Below are positions 25,444 to 34,749 of a stretch of DNA of 64,000 nt, in pieces (positions within the stretch are counted from its first letter, which is position 1; every line of letters starts with the position of its first letter). Location of the stretch: the NCBI GenBank assembly GCA_963801855.1, contig CAWDGK010000003.1, forward strand, positions 83,909 through 147,908, read 5' to 3'. The notes under the pieces were generated by a model, which saw only the letters and a list, made by a program, of their open reading frames with translations, searched no databases and was not told where the DNA came from. Source of the DNA: JACDAN01 sp963801855. Its GTDB lineage: Bacteria; Actinomycetota; Thermoleophilia; Gaiellales; Gaiellaceae. Position numbers and translations under genes: made by a program.

Positions 25444-26901
25444 CTACTCCTCGATCTCGACGAAGACGAACGACTTCGCGAGATCTCCGTCCTTGGCCCC
25501 GAAAGCGACCATGGACTTGAGCGGCTCGAGGTTGCGGCCGATCTCCGCGGGCAGGCTCTCACCAGCTGCGCCGGCGAAGCCCATGATCACTTCGATCGTC
25601 TCCTGGAGGTCGACATACGCGAGTCCCGTGTACTCACCGGGGGCTTCGGCGGCCTCGAGCGCCTCCTCGTACTTCGCGCTGTCGCGGAGCTTGTCACCAG
25701 GCTCGTTCATCGCGGAGATGGCGTTCTTCGACGTCGTCAGGACGAGAGCCTCGTCGACGGTTCCGAGATTGACGGTGAAGCCCTCGAAGATGGCGGTCGT
25801 CACGTCGCCGTCCTCGGTGACCTCTCCGCCGGAGCGCTCCGCCAATATCCGCAGGAGGCGGTCTGCCGTCTGCCGCGCCTCATCCGGATCGTCCGCGCGC
25901 AGCAGCAGCGTCAGCTCCGGGATCGGCGAGCCGGGGGCCGCATAGAACGCGACCTCGCCCCGGAAGAGCCGAATGACGTCGTCGATCTTCACCCCGAGCT
26001 CCTCCTCGAAGCCCGCGATCGCCAGGCCGTACAGCGGGTTGCCGCGAAGGTCCTCGAACTGCTCGGTCGCGCCCTCGCCCTGGAACGTCGTGAATGCGAA
26101 GGCATCGGCCGGCACGAGGTCGAGGAGCTCCGACTCGAAGGGCTCCCCACCGAGGATCTTGTCCGCGCCCTCGCCGCGGAGCGCACCCACGATCTCGGCT
26201 CCGTCCTCGCGGGCCTTCGCCCAGGCTCCGGCAAAGTCGATCTTGTCGAGGTCGAGCTTGCGCAGGGTCTTCGCCACATCCGGGTCGGAGTCACCGAACG
26301 TCTCGAAAGCTCCTGCCACGTCGACCCAGACACGGCTGAGACTGTCTTCGGGCAGCTCGTCCATCCCGTTCTCGAAGTCCTTTTCGTCGGCCAGGGAACC
26401 GCCCTCGCCGACGAGTGCCGCATCGATCGCCGTCTCCTTGTCGGAGAGATAGACCCAGTCGCCGACCACCCGCACGACCGCCTCGTCGTCCGACTCGTCC
26501 GCGGCGTTCAGCTTCTCGACGAGCGCGACGGTCTTGCCCGTGTCCTCGGGATTCGTCAAGGCGACGAAGCTGAGATCGTCGGTCGACGTGCCATAGACCG
26601 CAACCGCGACCTGCTCGCCGAGCGCGGGCTCCACGTCGCTCTCCCATGTGACCTTCGTCTCGTCCTCGAACTCCTCCTTGAGCTCGGCGATCCATTTGTC
26701 GCCGTCAGGGAATCGCCCGAGCAGCTCCTCGACCTGCTTCCACTGATCCGATTCCGGGTCGGTCTTGGTCTCCCAGTAGACGAGCGCGCCGGCCCTGAGC
26801 TTGTCGGCGCCGCTCGTTTCGCCCACACCGGCGTCCTCGCTGCCGCAGCCGGCGGCGGCGAAGGCGAGCACGGACAGAAGGGCGGCGAGCGTCCAGCGCA
26901 T
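25444..26901 (-). CDS. DUF3352-type lipoprotein
   Basis: 485 aa. Lipobox AFAAAGC after a hydrophobic leader; then a repetitive alpha/beta protein with ADKLRAGALVYWETKTDP at the start and LVPADAFAFTTFQGEG in the middle, as in DUF3352 surface proteins. The function of the family is not known. ATG 26901 is preferred over 26910 and 26934 because a TACCAT box ends 7 nt before it. Confidence 0.75.
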   Translation of the reverse strand: MRWTLAALLSVLAFAAAGCGSEDAGVGETSGADKLRAGALVYWETKTDPESDQWKQVEELLGRFPDGDKWIAELKEEFEDETKVTWESDVEPALGEQVAVAVYGTSTDDLSFVALTNPEDTGKTVALVEKLNAADESDDEAVVRVVGDWVYLSDKETAIDAALVGEGGSLADEKDFENGMDELPEDSLSRVWVDVAGAFETFGDSDPDVAKTLRKLDLDKIDFAGAWAKAREDGAEIVGALRGEGADKILGGEPFESELLDLVPADAFAFTTFQGEGATEQFEDLRGNPLYGLAIAGFEEELGVKIDDVIRLFRGEVAFYAAPGSPIPELTLLLRADDPDEARQTADRLLRILAERSGGEVTEDGDVTTAIFEGFTVNLGTVDEALVLTTSKNAISAMNEPGDKLRDSAKYEEALEAAEAPGEYTGLAYVDLQETIEVIMGFAGAAGESLPAEIGRNLEPLKSMVAFGAKDGDLAKSFVFVEIEE

Positions 26902-26908
26902 AGCTCTC

Positions 26909-26914
26909 ATGGTA
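26909..26914 (-). promoter_or_regulatory. Predicted -10 box, leaderless, DUF3352 gene
   Basis: TACCAT on the minus strand, 7 nt before the ATG at 26901. Confidence 0.4.
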
Positions 26915-26933
26915 TGCGCAGCGGCGGCTTCCA

Positions 26934-27800
26934 CTACTCCCCGGTCGGGGGACGGCTCATGAACTCGACGAGCACCTCGGCGACCTGCCGACCGTCCAGC
27001 ACCTCGCGAACGGCGCGCGTGATGGGAAGATCGGCACCGATCTTCGTCGCAAGGTCGTCGAGGATCGGCGCCGTCGTGAGGCCCTCGACGGTGCCGACCT
27101 TCCGGATGGCGTCCGCGGCGCTCGCTCCACGGGCCATCAGGGCGCCGGCACGGCGGTTGCGACTGTGCCGGCTCCAGCAGGTGGTCAAGAGGTCGCCTGT
27201 GCCCGCCAGGCCGGCAAAGGTCTCCGATTTCGCTCCCGTCGCCATGCCGAGCGTGCGCATGTCGGCGAGGCCGAGCGTGATCAGCGCCGCCTTCGCGTTA
27301 TCGCCGAGCCCGAGCCCGTCCATCGCGCCGGCGGCGAGCGCGATCACGTTCTTGGCCGCCGCGGCGAACTCGACCCCCGCCGGGTCGCTGTTGACGTAGA
27401 CCCGGAAGGTCGTCGAGTTGATCGCGTCCTGCAGCATGACGGCGAGGTCGGGATCCTCGCTCGCGACGACCGCCGCGGTGGGGAGCCCCTCCTTGATCTC
27501 GGCGGCGATGTTCGGCCCCGAGAGGACCGCCACCGGCCTGCCCGTGATCAGCGCCGTCAGGCGGCCGCCCGTGTCGGGGTCCAGGCCCTTCGTCAGGCTG
27601 AGGACCGGCGCGTCGCCCGGAAGGTCGCGCACGACGTCCCCGAACGACCTGCTGGGGACCGCGACGACGACGAGCTCCGCATCCTCTACGGCGCCGTTCG
27701 ATCGTTCCCGGCCGAGGATCTCGACCTCGTGCCCGCGCTCCCGCAGCACCCCGCCGAAGACGGTGCCCCAGGCTCCCGCGCCGATGACGGCGGTCTTCAT
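26934..27800 (-). CDS. gpsA: NAD(P)-dependent glycerol-3-phosphate dehydrogenase
   Basis: Makes sn-glycerol-3-phosphate for phospholipids. NAD loop AVIGAGAWGTVFGGVL, LSLTKGLDPDTGG, VLSGPNIAAEI, and catalytic Lys in FAAAAKNVIALAAG. 288 aa, about 40 fewer than typical, the deficit lying in the loop after the nucleotide-binding fold. ATGA overlap with der. It is next to plsC, which uses downstream products of the same pathway. Confidence 0.93.
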   Translation of the reverse strand: MKTAVIGAGAWGTVFGGVLRERGHEVEILGRERSNGAVEDAELVVVAVPSRSFGDVVRDLPGDAPVLSLTKGLDPDTGGRLTALITGRPVAVLSGPNIAAEIKEGLPTAAVVASEDPDLAVMLQDAINSTTFRVYVNSDPAGVEFAAAAKNVIALAAGAMDGLGLGDNAKAALITLGLADMRTLGMATGAKSETFAGLAGTGDLLTTCWSRHSRNRRAGALMARGASAADAIRKVGTVEGLTTAPILDDLATKIGADLPITRAVREVLDGRQVAEVLVEFMSRPPTGE

Positions 27801-29104
27801 GCTCGGCGGACGAAATCGATGGACACCGGGACTCCCTGCATCTCGTACTGGTCGCGGAGCTTGTTCTCCACCCAGTAGGCGTAATCCCGCGTGATCAATC
27901 CCGGGTCGTTCACGAAGAAGCGGAACCGGGGCGGGCGGACCGTGGTCTGCGTGCCGTAAAGCAGGTTCAGGCGCCTTCCGCGGCGCGACGGCGCCTCACG
28001 CTGCTCGCGGAGGTCGCGCAGGAAGCGATTCAGCTCGCCGGTCGAGATCCGCTTGATGTGCTTCTCGAAGAGGGTCTCGACGCGTTCGAACAGCCTGTGG
28101 ATCCCGCGACCGGTCGTGGCGGAGACGGTGATGATCTGCGGACGCTGTCGGAGTTGGGCCTCGAGCCGGCCACGGACGTCCTCGATCCCGATCTGCGTGA
28201 TGTCCCACTTCGAGAGGACGACAAGCGTGGAGCATTGCGCCTTTCGGGCGATGTCGGCGACGGACAGGTCCTGGTCGACGAGGCCCTCGGAGGCGTCGAT
28301 CAGCACGAGCGCGACGTCGGCACGCTCGGCCGCCTGCAACGCGCGCAGCTCCGAGTAGTACTCGATGCCCTGCCGCTGGCGCCGCTTGCGCCGGATCCCC
28401 GCCGTGTCCACGAGCACGAACGTCCGGTCCCCGCGCTGGATGACGGTGTCGATCGAGTCCCGCGTCGTGCCAGGCACCTCGGAGACGATCACGCGGTCCT
28501 CCCCGACAAGAGCGTTCAGGAGGCTCGACTTGCCGACGTTCGGCCGGCCGATGATCGCCACGCGGATCGCGTCCTCGGCGACCGAGTGCCGCTTCGACGT
28601 GCCGGGCAGGCCCTCGAGGACGGCGTCGAGCAGGTCGCCGGTCCCGTGCCCATGGAGCCCGGAGATCGCGACCGGAGCGCCCAGGCCGAGCTTGTGGAAC
28701 TCGTGGATCTGGTCGGTTCGGGTCGGGTCGTCCATCTTGTTCGCGATCACGAGGACCGGCCGTCCCGACTTCCGCAAGAGATCGGCGACCTCCTCGTCGC
28801 CCGGAGTGACCCCCGCCCTCGCGTCGACGACGAACAGCACCAGGTCGGCCTCCTCGATCGCAACACGCGCCTGCTCCGCGATCTGCCGCGTGATCTCGGA
28901 GCTGTCCGCGAGGTCGACGCCGCCCGTGTCGATGAGCATGAACCGCTTACCACGCCACTCGCAGACGATGTCCTTGCGGTCCCGCGTCACGCCGGGCGTC
29001 TCGTGGACGACCGCCGCGCGAGTCGCCGTCAGGCGGTTCACGAGCGTGGACTTGCCGACGTTCGGAAAGCCCACGATCGCCGCCGTTCCGGAGAGCTCGC
29101 TCAC
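27797..29104 (-). CDS. der: Ribosome-assembly GTPase Der (EngA)
   Basis: 435 aa with two GTPase domains. First: GFPNVGKSTLVNRL, DTGGV, NKMD. Second: GRPNVGKSSLLNALVG, DTAGIRRKRR, SKWD. A KH-like C-terminal domain follows. GTG 29104 overlaps the plsC stop (GTGA); the longer open frame upstream is only antisense of plsC. Confidence 0.95.
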   Translation of the reverse strand: MSELSGTAAIVGFPNVGKSTLVNRLTATRAAVVHETPGVTRDRKDIVCEWRGKRFMLIDTGGVDLADSSEITRQIAEQARVAIEEADLVLFVVDARAGVTPGDEEVADLLRKSGRPVLVIANKMDDPTRTDQIHEFHKLGLGAPVAISGLHGHGTGDLLDAVLEGLPGTSKRHSVAEDAIRVAIIGRPNVGKSSLLNALVGEDRVIVSEVPGTTRDSIDTVIQRGDRTFVLVDTAGIRRKRRQRQGIEYYSELRALQAAERADVALVLIDASEGLVDQDLSVADIARKAQCSTLVVLSKWDITQIGIEDVRGRLEAQLRQRPQIITVSATTGRGIHRLFERVETLFEKHIKRISTGELNRFLRDLREQREAPSRRGRRLNLLYGTQTTVRPPRFRFFVNDPGLITRDYAYWVENKLRDQYEMQGVPVSIDFVRRA

Positions 29105-29751
29105 CCGGGCGGGACCGCGTGCCGCGGCCGGCCGAGCGCGTGCGTGTCCGCGAGGAAGCGCCAGAGCTCGTGGAGGCGGCGCTCCATCTCGCTGGATGCC
29201 TCGCGATAGTTCTTCCCGTTCGCCTTCATGCCGTCGAAGGAGAACGGCTTTCCCCACGCGACGGAGATCGGGTGGAAGTTGCCCGGCTTCCAGAACTGCG
29301 TCCCGTGGATCGCCGCGCAGACGACCGGCACCTGTTCCTGCACCGCCACCATCGCGGCGCCAGGCTTGACCTCCCCAGGAACGCCCGACAGCTGGCGCGT
29401 TCCCTCCGCGAAGACTCCGAGCGCGTTGCCGTCGTCGACGCACCGGCGCATCTGGCGAACCGCCTCCCGATCGGATTCGCCGCGCCGCACGGCGTAGGTG
29501 CCGAAGACCTGGAGGAGCCGGCCGACGACCGGCACCTCGTGGAGCTCGGCCTTGGCGAGGAAGAAGAGGTTCCGCGGGCTCGCGGCGCCGAATGCGGGCG
29601 GATCGAGCCAGGAGAAGTGATTGAAGGCCATGACGAGGCCTCCCTCCTGCGGGACTCGCTCCGCGCCGTAGACGCGCATCGGCGCCAGGGTGCGGACGAG
29701 CGAGCCGATCGTGACCTGGCCGACCTGCCAGACGACCTCGTTCGCGTTCAT
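29101..29751 (-). CDS. 1-acyl-sn-glycerol-3-phosphate acyltransferase family (PlsC-like)
   Basis: 216 aa. Motif I FNHFSWLDPPAF (HX4D), motif III VFAEGTRQLSG. Acylates lysophosphatidate in phospholipid synthesis, by family. Coupled to cmk (ATGA) upstream and der downstream. Confidence 0.88.
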   Translation of the reverse strand: MNANEVVWQVGQVTIGSLVRTLAPMRVYGAERVPQEGGLVMAFNHFSWLDPPAFGAASPRNLFFLAKAELHEVPVVGRLLQVFGTYAVRRGESDREAVRQMRRCVDDGNALGVFAEGTRQLSGVPGEVKPGAAMVAVQEQVPVVCAAIHGTQFWKPGNFHPISVAWGKPFSFDGMKANGKNYREASSEMERRLHELWRFLADTHALGRPRHAVPPG

Positions 29752-30377
29752 GCGACCCGGGCCCGGACGAGCGCTTCGATCCTGTCGACGACGTCGTCCA
29801 CGTCGAGGTCGGTCGTGTCGATGCGATTCGCGTCGTCTGCCGGCTGCATCCGTGCCGAGTCGCTCTCGTCCCGGAGGCGGAGGTCGGTGGCAAGCGCGTC
29901 GCCGCCGATGTCCGGCCGCTCGGCCTGGCGGCGCTGGGCGCGCACGGCGGGCTGGGCGTTCAAATAGACCTTGACGTCGGCGTCGGGCGCGACCACGGTG
30001 CCGATGTCGCGCCCTTCGATGACGGCGTTCCCGAGGTCTGCGAGGTCGCGCTGGCGCCGGCGCATCACCGCGCGCACCTCGGGGTGTCGCGCGACGACGG
30101 GGACCAGGCGGTCGATCTCGGGGAGGCGGATGCCGGTCGTGACGTCGTGGCCCGCAATCGACACGCGCCCGTCCTCGTCCAGGTCGACCGGATTCTCTTC
30201 GGCGAGGAGGCCCAGAGCCGCCGCATCCTCCAGCACGAGGGATCGCTCGACCGCGAGCCAGGTCACGGCCCTGTACATGGCACCCGTGTCCAGATACCGG
30301 AAGCCGAGTCGCTCGGCCAGCCGGCGGGCGACGGTGCTTTTCCCGGCTCCGGCGGGCCCGTCGATAGCAACGATCAT
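29748..30377 (-). CDS. cmk: Cytidylate kinase
   Basis: Phosphorylates CMP/dCMP. 209 aa. P-loop AIDGPAGAGKSTVARRLAE, FRYLDTGAMYRAVTW, and VIEGRDIGTVVAPDADVKVYL are all classic. ATGA overlap with aroA upstream and plsC downstream. Confidence 0.95.
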   Translation of the reverse strand: MIVAIDGPAGAGKSTVARRLAERLGFRYLDTGAMYRAVTWLAVERSLVLEDAAALGLLAEENPVDLDEDGRVSIAGHDVTTGIRLPEIDRLVPVVARHPEVRAVMRRRQRDLADLGNAVIEGRDIGTVVAPDADVKVYLNAQPAVRAQRRQAERPDIGGDALATDLRLRDESDSARMQPADDANRIDTTDLDVDDVVDRIEALVRARVA

Positions 30378-31660
30378 CGCTGGGTCACCGACTCGAGCAG
30401 GTCGAAGAATCCGGGAAAGCTTACTGCCACGCTGTCCGGATCCTCGATCTCGACGCCTTCTCTGGAAACGAGCCCACCCACCGCCGCCAGCATGGCAATC
30501 CTGTGATCGCCTCGGGTCGGGACCGGACCCCCGCCCTTAGGGCGGGTGGGGACCCCCCTCACCCTGAAGCCATCATCGCTCGCCTCGATCCGCACGCCAA
30601 GGGATCGGAGCACATTTGTCACCGATTCGATGCGGTCTGTCCCGTGTTCACGCATTTGCGCAGCGCCTCTCACGCCGCTCTCTCCTCGTGCCAACCCGGC
30701 GGCAAGCGCAAACAACGGAAGCTCGTCGATCATCCTCGGAACCTCCGCCTTTCGCACGGTTGTGGCGGTCAGCGGCGCTGCGCGAACCTCCAGGTCGGCG
30801 ACCGCCTCGCCGCCGAGCCTTCGCCGGTCGAACACCGCGATCCGCGAGCCCATCCGGGCGAGCACGTCCAGCAGGGCGGTCCGGAAGGGGTTGACGCCGA
30901 CCCCGTGGATGGAGAGCTCCGAGCCGGCCACGAGCGTCGCCGCCGTGACGAACGGTGCCGCCGAGGAGATGTCGCCCGGTACCTCCACCCGGCCGAGGTG
31001 CAGTCGCTCCACCGGCCCGACCGACACCGTGCGGCCAGAACGGGAGATGGACGCGCCGGCGGCGCGGAGCAACGTCTCCGTGTGGTCGCGGGTGAACATC
31101 GGCTCGGTGACGACGGTCCGGCCCTCGCGCACCTGCATCCCGGCCAGGAGCAGCGCCGACTTCACCTGGGCGCTCGCCCGCTCGAGCGAATGATCCACGG
31201 GGCCGAGCTCGGCGCCCTCGATCCGCACGGGCGCGCGCCCATCCGTCGTCTCGACCTTCGCGCCCATGCGCCGTAACGCGTCGGCGAGAGCCTCGACCGG
31301 CCGCGAGCGCAGCGACTCCCCGCCGGAGAGCACGAACTCTCCGTCCTGCCCGGCCAGAAGGCCCATCAGGACCGCCAGGAGCGTCCCGGCGTCGCCGCAG
31401 TCGATCGGCCCCGCAGGCGCAGCGAGGCCCCTGAGGCCGACCCCGTGCACGACGAGAACGTCGACGTCCTCCTCGACGACCTCGACGCCGAGCGCGCGCA
31501 CTGCGGCGATCGTCGACTCGGTCTCCCCCGACCGGCCGAAGCCCTCGATCCTCGTCTCGCCCTCACACACGGCCCCGACCAGAACCGCCCTGTGCGAGAT
31601 CGACTTGTCGCCGGGCACCCCGATGTGGCCGACGACGGCCGCCGCCGGCTCGATCCTCAC
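30374..31660 (-). CDS. aroA: 5-enolpyruvylshikimate-3-phosphate synthase
   Basis: Shikimate pathway, 428 aa. IGVPGDKSISHRAVLVGAV, CGDAGTLLAVLMGLLAG and RGDHRIAML are the substrate-binding signatures. GTG 31660 is the first start in the main frame. However, an ATG at 31689 opens DVTSLPFPR in the -1 frame and stops exactly at this GTG (GTGA); adding one base to the G4 run at 31663-31666 (plus strand) would join it and give a more typical AroA N-terminus. So either an error or a 10-residue leader peptide is present. Confidence 0.93.
   Translation of the reverse strand: MRIEPAAAVVGHIGVPGDKSISHRAVLVGAVCEGETRIEGFGRSGETESTIAAVRALGVEVVEEDVDVLVVHGVGLRGLAAPAGPIDCGDAGTLLAVLMGLLAGQDGEFVLSGGESLRSRPVEALADALRRMGAKVETTDGRAPVRIEGAELGPVDHSLERASAQVKSALLLAGMQVREGRTVVTEPMFTRDHTETLLRAAGASISRSGRTVSVGPVERLHLGRVEVPGDISSAAPFVTAATLVAGSELSIHGVGVNPFRTALLDVLARMGSRIAVFDRRRLGGEAVADLEVRAAPLTATTVRKAEVPRMIDELPLFALAAGLARGESGVRGAAQMREHGTDRIESVTNVLRSLGVRIEASDDGFRVRGVPTRPKGGGPVPTRGDHRIAMLAAVGGLVSREGVEIEDPDSVAVSFPGFFDLLESVTQR
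30530..30546. repeat. Hairpin within aroA
   Basis: CCCGCCC-TTA-GGGCGGG, a perfect 7-bp stem inside the aroA coding region, encoding a Pro/Gly-rich insert (VPTRPKGGGPVPT) just before the conserved RGDHR. Confidence 0.4.
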
Positions 31661-31702
31661 CTGGGGAACGGCAACGAGGTGACGTCCATCGCGCGCGGAG
31701 TC

Positions 31703-31708
31703 TACGTT
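31703..31708 (+). promoter_or_regulatory. Predicted -10 box, leaderless, trpS
   Basis: TACGTT ends 6 nt before the trpS ATG at 31715. Confidence 0.45.
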
Positions 31709-31714
31709 TAGGCC

Positions 31715-32698
31715 ATGAGAATCTTCTCGGGCATCCAGCCGACCGGCTCCAAGCACTTCGGCAACTACAGCGGCGGGTTCCGCCAGTACGCCGCGACCCA
31801 GGAGCTCGGTGACGCGTTCTTCTGCATCGTCGACCTGCACTCGATCACGGTCGAGCACGACCCCGCCGGCCTGCGAGAGCAGACGCTCGACCTCGCCGCG
31901 ATGCTCTTCGCGACCGGGCTCGACCCCGAGCGCTCGACCGTGTTCGTCCAGAGCCACGTCAGCTCGCACGCCGAGGCCGCGTGGCTCATGAGCTCCGTGA
32001 CGAGCGTGGGCGAGCTGCGCCGGATGCACCAGTTCAAGGACAAGTCCGACCAACACGAGTTCGTCTCGGCCGGGCTGCTCACGTATCCGGTGCTGATGGC
32101 CGGCGACATCCTGCTCTACCAGACCGACCTCGTCCCGATCGGGGACGACCAACGCCAGCACCTCGAGCTCTCCCGGAACGTCGCAGAGCGCTTCAACTCG
32201 CGCTTCGGCGAGACGTTCAAGCTCGCCGAGGGCCGCTACCCGGAGATCGGCGCGCGCATCATGGATCTCCAGGACCCCGACCGAAAGATGTCGACGACGC
32301 TCGGGACCCCCCAGGGAACGCTGGGGCTACTCGATCCTGCGGACACGCTCCGCAAGAAGGTGAAGAGCGCAGTCACGGATTCCGGCACCGACATCCGGCG
32401 CGCGCCCGACAAGGCGGGAATCACGAATCTCATCGACATCCTCTCGGTAGCCACTGGAGAGGAGCTGGACGCCATCGAGTCGCGCTACGACGGTTCCGGC
32501 TACGGCCAGTTCAAGTCGGACGTGGCGGACGCGGTCGTCGAGGTCGTCGTCCCGATCCAGGAGCGCTACGCGGAGCTGCGCTCGGACGATGCCGAGCTCC
32601 ACCGGCTGCTCGCCCGCGGTGCCGAGAAGGCCCGGGAGGCTTCGGCCCCGACGCTCGACTCCATGTACGAGCGCATGGGCTTCGTCCGGCCCTCTTAG
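31715..32698 (+). CDS. trpS: Tryptophanyl-tRNA synthetase
   Basis: 327 aa, class Ic. HIGH-type motif SGIQPTGSKHFGNYSG with an atypical KHFG, and KMSTT in place of KMSKS (PDRKMSTTLG). Divergent from aroA across 54 bases. An identified Trp attenuator-like leader is not seen; the transcript is probably leaderless. Confidence 0.95.
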   Translation: MRIFSGIQPTGSKHFGNYSGGFRQYAATQELGDAFFCIVDLHSITVEHDPAGLREQTLDLAAMLFATGLDPERSTVFVQSHVSSHAEAAWLMSSVTSVGELRRMHQFKDKSDQHEFVSAGLLTYPVLMAGDILLYQTDLVPIGDDQRQHLELSRNVAERFNSRFGETFKLAEGRYPEIGARIMDLQDPDRKMSTTLGTPQGTLGLLDPADTLRKKVKSAVTDSGTDIRRAPDKAGITNLIDILSVATGEELDAIESRYDGSGYGQFKSDVADAVVEVVVPIQERYAELRSDDAELHRLLARGAEKAREASAPTLDSMYERMGFVRPS

Positions 32699-32709
32699 AG
32701 CCAGGCCGC

Positions 32710-33672
32710 CTAGAGCCAGCCCGAGCGCCGGAACTGCCAGTACAGCGCGATGCAGATCCCGGCCATGAGTGAGATCGCCATCGGGTAGCCGACCCGCCAG
32801 CCGAGCTCCGGCATGTGGTCGAAGTTCATGCCGTACACGCTCGAGATCAAGGTTGGCACGGCGACGATCGCGGCCCAGGCGGAGATCTTCCTGACGTCCT
32901 CGTTCTGGCGGTAGCTCGCCTGTGTCACGTTGGCCGAGAGAACGTTCGCCAGGAGCTCCCGGAACTCGTGGATGCGACCCATCTCTCGGAGCAGATGGTC
33001 GTGGACGTCGCGAAAGTACGGTCGGATGTCCTCCGGTACGTCGGAGTGGACTCCACGGGCGAGATCGTCGACGGGTATCTCGAGCGGGACGACGGCCTGG
33101 TGGAGCTGGACGACCGCTCTGCTCAGCCGGTAGATCCGAGACGCCGGGTTCTCCGGCCCCGGGTCGAAGACCTGGGCCTCGACCTCCGTGATGTCCGAGT
33201 CGAGGTGATCGATGACGGGCAGATAGCCGTCGACGACCCGGTCGACGATCGCATAGAGCGCGGCGGCGGGACCGTGTGCCAGGAGATCGGGACGTTCCTC
33301 CATTCGCTCGCGTACCTCTCCGAGCGGCGTCTCTCCGTGTCTGACCGTGATGATGAATCCCTCGCCCATGAAGACGAGGATCTCCCCGAAGTCGATCGCA
33401 TCCTCCGTGTACCGCGCGGTCTTCAGGACGAGAAAGATCGATTCCCCGTAGATCTCGAGCTTCGGCCGCTGGTGGGCGTTGATCGCGTCTTCGACGGCCA
33501 GCTCGTGCAGGCCGAACTCGCGGCGAACCGCGTCGAACTCGTCCGGTGTCGGCTCGTGGAGGCCGATCCAGGCGAAGGAACCGTCGGCCCGGCTCTCCTC
33601 GAACGTCTGCTCGAGCGGGATCTCCCCCTTGGCGCGGCGGCCTTCCCGGTAGACGGCGCAATCGACGATCAC
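32710..33672 (-). CDS. corA: CorA-family magnesium/divalent cation channel
   Basis: 320 aa. Large cytoplasmic N-terminal part, then two C-terminal membrane helices preceded by the YGMNFDHMPEL loop; GMN is the selectivity signature. Short positively charged tail (RRSGWL). GTG 33672 overlaps the pseudouridine-synthase stop (GTGA), so the two are coupled. Confidence 0.92.
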   Translation of the reverse strand: MIVDCAVYREGRRAKGEIPLEQTFEESRADGSFAWIGLHEPTPDEFDAVRREFGLHELAVEDAINAHQRPKLEIYGESIFLVLKTARYTEDAIDFGEILVFMGEGFIITVRHGETPLGEVRERMEERPDLLAHGPAAALYAIVDRVVDGYLPVIDHLDSDITEVEAQVFDPGPENPASRIYRLSRAVVQLHQAVVPLEIPVDDLARGVHSDVPEDIRPYFRDVHDHLLREMGRIHEFRELLANVLSANVTQASYRQNEDVRKISAWAAIVAVPTLISSVYGMNFDHMPELGWRVGYPMAISLMAGICIALYWQFRRSGWL

Positions 33673-34357
33673 GGGCGCGAGCGTAACGCCCGAACTTCGT
33701 CTTCGGTGAGCTCCCGCCAGGCGCCGGCCGCCAGACCATCGACGGTCAGCCCGGCGTACACGACTCCGATGCAGGCGGCGGACCGGGTGGCCGACGGCCT
33801 CGAGCATCCGCTTCACCTGCCGGTTGCGGCCCTCGTGGATCGCGAGCTCGACCCGCGACGGCCCGAGGCGCCTGACGCGCGCCGGCGCGGTCGGCCCGTC
33901 CTCGAGCTCGACGCCCTCGGCGAGCCGCCGAAGCGCGTCGTCGCCCGGCTCGCCTTCGACGATTGCCTCGTAGACCTTCTCGACCTCGTACTTCGGGTGG
34001 GCGAGCCGGTGCGCCAGCTCGCCGTCGTTCGTGAGCAGCAGCGCGCCGGTCGTGTCGACGTCGAGCCGTCCGACGGGCACGACGCGCGACTCGTGCTCGA
34101 CGAGGCCGACGACGGTCGGTCTCCCCTGCGGGTCGTTCGCGGTCGTGACGACCCCGGCCGGCTTGTGGAGCAGGACGTAGGCGAGCGCCTGAGGTGCGAT
34201 CGCTCTGTCCGTCGACCTCGACCCGGTCCGCCGACTCGACGAACGTGTTCAGCTGGCCGGCCTCGCCGTTCACCGACACGCGACCGGCCTTGATCAGCTC
34301 GTCGGCCTTGCGACGGGACGCGATCCCCGCGCGGGCCAGGTAGGCGTTCAACCGCAC
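33669..34357 (-). CDS. rRNA pseudouridine synthase (RluB/RsuA family), two frameshifts
   Basis: S4 RNA-binding domain at the start (RLNAYLARAGIASRRKADEL), catalytic motif VGRLDVDTTGALLLTNDG, and HEGRNRQVKRMLEAVGHPV. The three pieces lie in different frames: one shift near 34208 (after RVEVDG) and another near 33771 (after HPVRRL). Corrected, it ends ELTEDEVRALRSRP and its stop overlaps corA. About 229 aa. Homologs usually neighbour scpB and cmk, which are nearby here. Confidence 0.85.
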
Positions 34358-34362
34358 AGGGA

Positions 34363-34368
34363 TAGGGT
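34363..34368 (+). promoter_or_regulatory. Predicted -10 box, leaderless, VOC gene
   Basis: TAGGGT, 6 nt before the GTG at 34375. Confidence 0.4.
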
Positions 34369-34374
34369 TGCAGC

Positions 34375-34749
34375 GTGACGCGGATCACGCCGTACTTGTT
34401 CTACGAGGACGCCGAGGCCGCGGTCGAGTTTCTCACCAAGGCGTTCGGCTTCGAGGAACACGAGCGCTCGATCGGAGGCGGCGGCGGCCTCCACGTGGAG
34501 CTTCGCCTCGACGGCGCCGCGGTGATGCTGGGACAGCCCACCGGGGACTACAGAAACCCACGCCATGCGGATCACGCGACGGCAATGGTTCACGCCTACA
34601 TCGGCGACCTGGAGACGCACCGAGAGCGAGCGCGGGCCGCGGGCGCCGAGATCCTCACCGAGGAGGCGACGCAGCCGAACGGAGACCGGCGCTACGACGC
34701 CCGCGACCCGGAGGGTCACATGTGGTCGTTCGCGCAAGCACCCGACTGA
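34375..34749 (+). CDS. VOC / glyoxalase-bleomycin-resistance fold protein (PhnB-like)
   Basis: 124 aa. ITPYLFYEDAEAAVEFLTKAFGF is the characteristic start of this subfamily, and the C-terminal DARDPEGHMWSFAQ holds the metal-ligand Glu region. Substrate unknown. The stop overlaps the next gene's start (TGATG). Confidence 0.8.
   Translation: MTRITPYLFYEDAEAAVEFLTKAFGFEEHERSIGGGGGLHVELRLDGAAVMLGQPTGDYRNPRHADHATAMVHAYIGDLETHRERARAAGAEILTEEATQPNGDRRYDARDPEGHMWSFAQAPD

Noticed and set aside
29105..29893. 263-residue N-terminal extension of Der
   Set aside because: Antisense-like low-complexity translation across plsC; the GTG at 29104 overlaps the plsC stop and starts the first GTPase domain.
31661..32161. 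N-terminal extension of AroA
   Set aside because: It runs opposite trpS; conserved AroA sequence starts just after 31660.
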